Origin: Alphaproteobacteria bacterium
GTDB taxonomy: Bacteria; Pseudomonadota; Alphaproteobacteria; Sphingomonadales; Emcibacteraceae
Assembly: GCA_013152615.1 (NCBI GenBank)
Contig: JAADGA010000056.1
Location: 1-8,053 of the forward strand
Reading direction: 5' to 3'
Length of the DNA: 8,053 nt
Made by a program: the position numbers and the translations under genes. The notes beneath the pieces are model-generated. The model saw nothing but the letters and a program-made list of their open reading frames with translations. It searched no databases and had not been told where the DNA came from. Shown piece by piece: positions 7,371 through 8,053 of the stretch. How positions within the stretch are numbered: position 1 is the stretch's first letter; each line of letters begins with the position of its first letter.

Positions 7371-8053
7371 TTAATCCCCTGTTTCTGAAATATATCGCAA
7401 AACCGCCGGAATTTGGCCTTCGATATCCTCTGAAATCAGACCGGGGCCAAAGTTTGACGCCGCCGCCCCATGAATCCACACCGCGGCACAGGCGGCCTCG
7501 AAGCTTGCCATGCCCTGAGCCAAAAGCCCAAGGCACAGCCCCGCCAGAACATCCCCGGAACCTGCTGTCGCCAACGTTGGCGGCGCATTATCATTTATTA
7601 CCGCCCGGCCATCGGGGCTGGCGACAACCGTATCCGCACCCTTGTAGATAATGACCGCCTGAGCCCTGACGGCGGCTTTGCGGGCGGCGGTCAGCTTGTC
7701 ATAGCCCCGGCTGCTGGCGGCAATATCCGGGAACAGGCGGGAAAATTCCCCCGCATGGGGGGTGAGCAACGGCATCTGCCCGGAATCTTCCACCGACTCC
7801 TTTATCGCTCTGAACAAGGTTTCGGGCTTATAGGAAAATACATTCAGGGCATCGGCATCAATGACGCAGCACCGCCGGGTTGCCAGAATTTTCAGCACAT
7901 GACACTTTGTCTGACCCGTCACCCCGGACCCCGGGCCGACACACCAGCCATTCAGGCGCGCATCCGCCAACAGATGCTCAATATCGCCCTCGCCCGAAAA
8001 AGGTTTGATCATCACCGCCGTCAATTGGGCCGAATGCGGAAAAATCACCTCCT
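7371..8053 (-). CDS. nnrD: ADP-dependent NAD(P)H-hydrate dehydratase, 3' part
   Basis: This is the C-terminal portion of the YjeF_C/carbohydrate-kinase family enzyme that uses ADP (ATP in eukaryotes) to dehydrate S-NAD(P)HX back to NAD(P)H, a metabolite-repair step. About 227 residues are visible and the reading frame stays open to the window edge, so the true start lies beyond position 8053. Counting from the GTG at 8046-8048, recognisable motifs are the AQLTAVM segment (7-13), IDADALN (63-69), LLTPHAGEF (94-102), IIYKGADTVV (133-142) and TAGSGDVLAG (161-170). The last is the nucleotide-binding glycine loop with the catalytic aspartate. The stop is TAA at 7371-7373. In many bacteria this domain is fused to an N-terminal NAD(P)HX epimerase domain (the Nnr/YjeF bifunctional form), which cannot be judged here. 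It has no evident functional link to the protease genes. Confidence 0.93.
   Translation of the reverse strand, partial: EVIFPHSAQLTAVMIKPFSGEGDIEHLLADARLNGWCVGPGSGVTGQTKCHVLKILATRRCCVIDADALNVFSYKPETLFRAIKESVEDSGQMPLLTPHAGEFSRLFPDIAASSRGYDKLTAARKAAVRAQAVIIYKGADTVVASPDGRAVINDNAPPTLATAGSGDVLAGLCLGLLAQGMASFEAACAAVWIHGAAASNFGPGLISEDIEGQIPAVLRYISETGD

Overview
The window comes from the chromosome of an alphaproteobacterium with moderate GC. The genus cannot be read from it. It carries one of the most conserved protein quality-control blocks in Proteobacteria. Every recognisable gene is on the minus strand, so transcription runs from high to low coordinates: nnrD fragment, tRNA-Leu(UAG), tig, clpP, clpX, lon, hup (HU), tRNA-Val(UAC). 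The order tig-clpP-clpX-lon-hup is the same as in E. coli. The alphaproteobacterial assignment rests on the protein sequences, such as the ClpP N-terminus and HU, and on the flanking tRNA genes.

Layout by coordinate. Positions 1-250 hold tRNA-Val, its likely promoter, and a strong intrinsic terminator that ends hup. Positions 255-609 hold hup with a GTG start and a well-formed sigma70-type promoter. Positions 660-3215 hold lon, a hairpin just downstream of it, and a heat-shock-like (RpoH) promoter upstream. Positions 3216-3285 hold a perfect DnaA-box sequence between clpX and lon. Positions 3286-4782 hold clpX and a 222-bp AT-rich leader with a dyad and a possible extended -10. Positions 4783-5535 hold clpP, preceded by a perfect 12-bp tandem duplication that doubles part of its ribosome-binding region. 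Positions 5536-7065 hold tig, which has a long lysine/alanine/proline tail. Positions 7066-7370 hold tRNA-Leu and a second perfect 12-bp tandem repeat that forms a palindrome. Positions 7371-8053 hold the 3' part of the NAD(P)HX dehydratase gene. No stretch longer than 300 bases lacks a gene.

The genes act together. Trigger factor meets nascent chains at the ribosome. ClpX unfolds tagged or damaged proteins and feeds them to ClpP. Lon degrades misfolded and regulatory proteins alone. HU, the nucleoid protein, is a known Lon substrate in E. coli. NnrD repairs hydrated NAD(P)H and is probably only a neighbour.

I found no undescribed system. The proteins are orthodox, with all catalytic residues present. 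The points worth a second look are regulatory or peripheral: the DnaA box upstream of lon, the two 12-bp duplications, the charged trigger-factor tail, and the long clpX leader.
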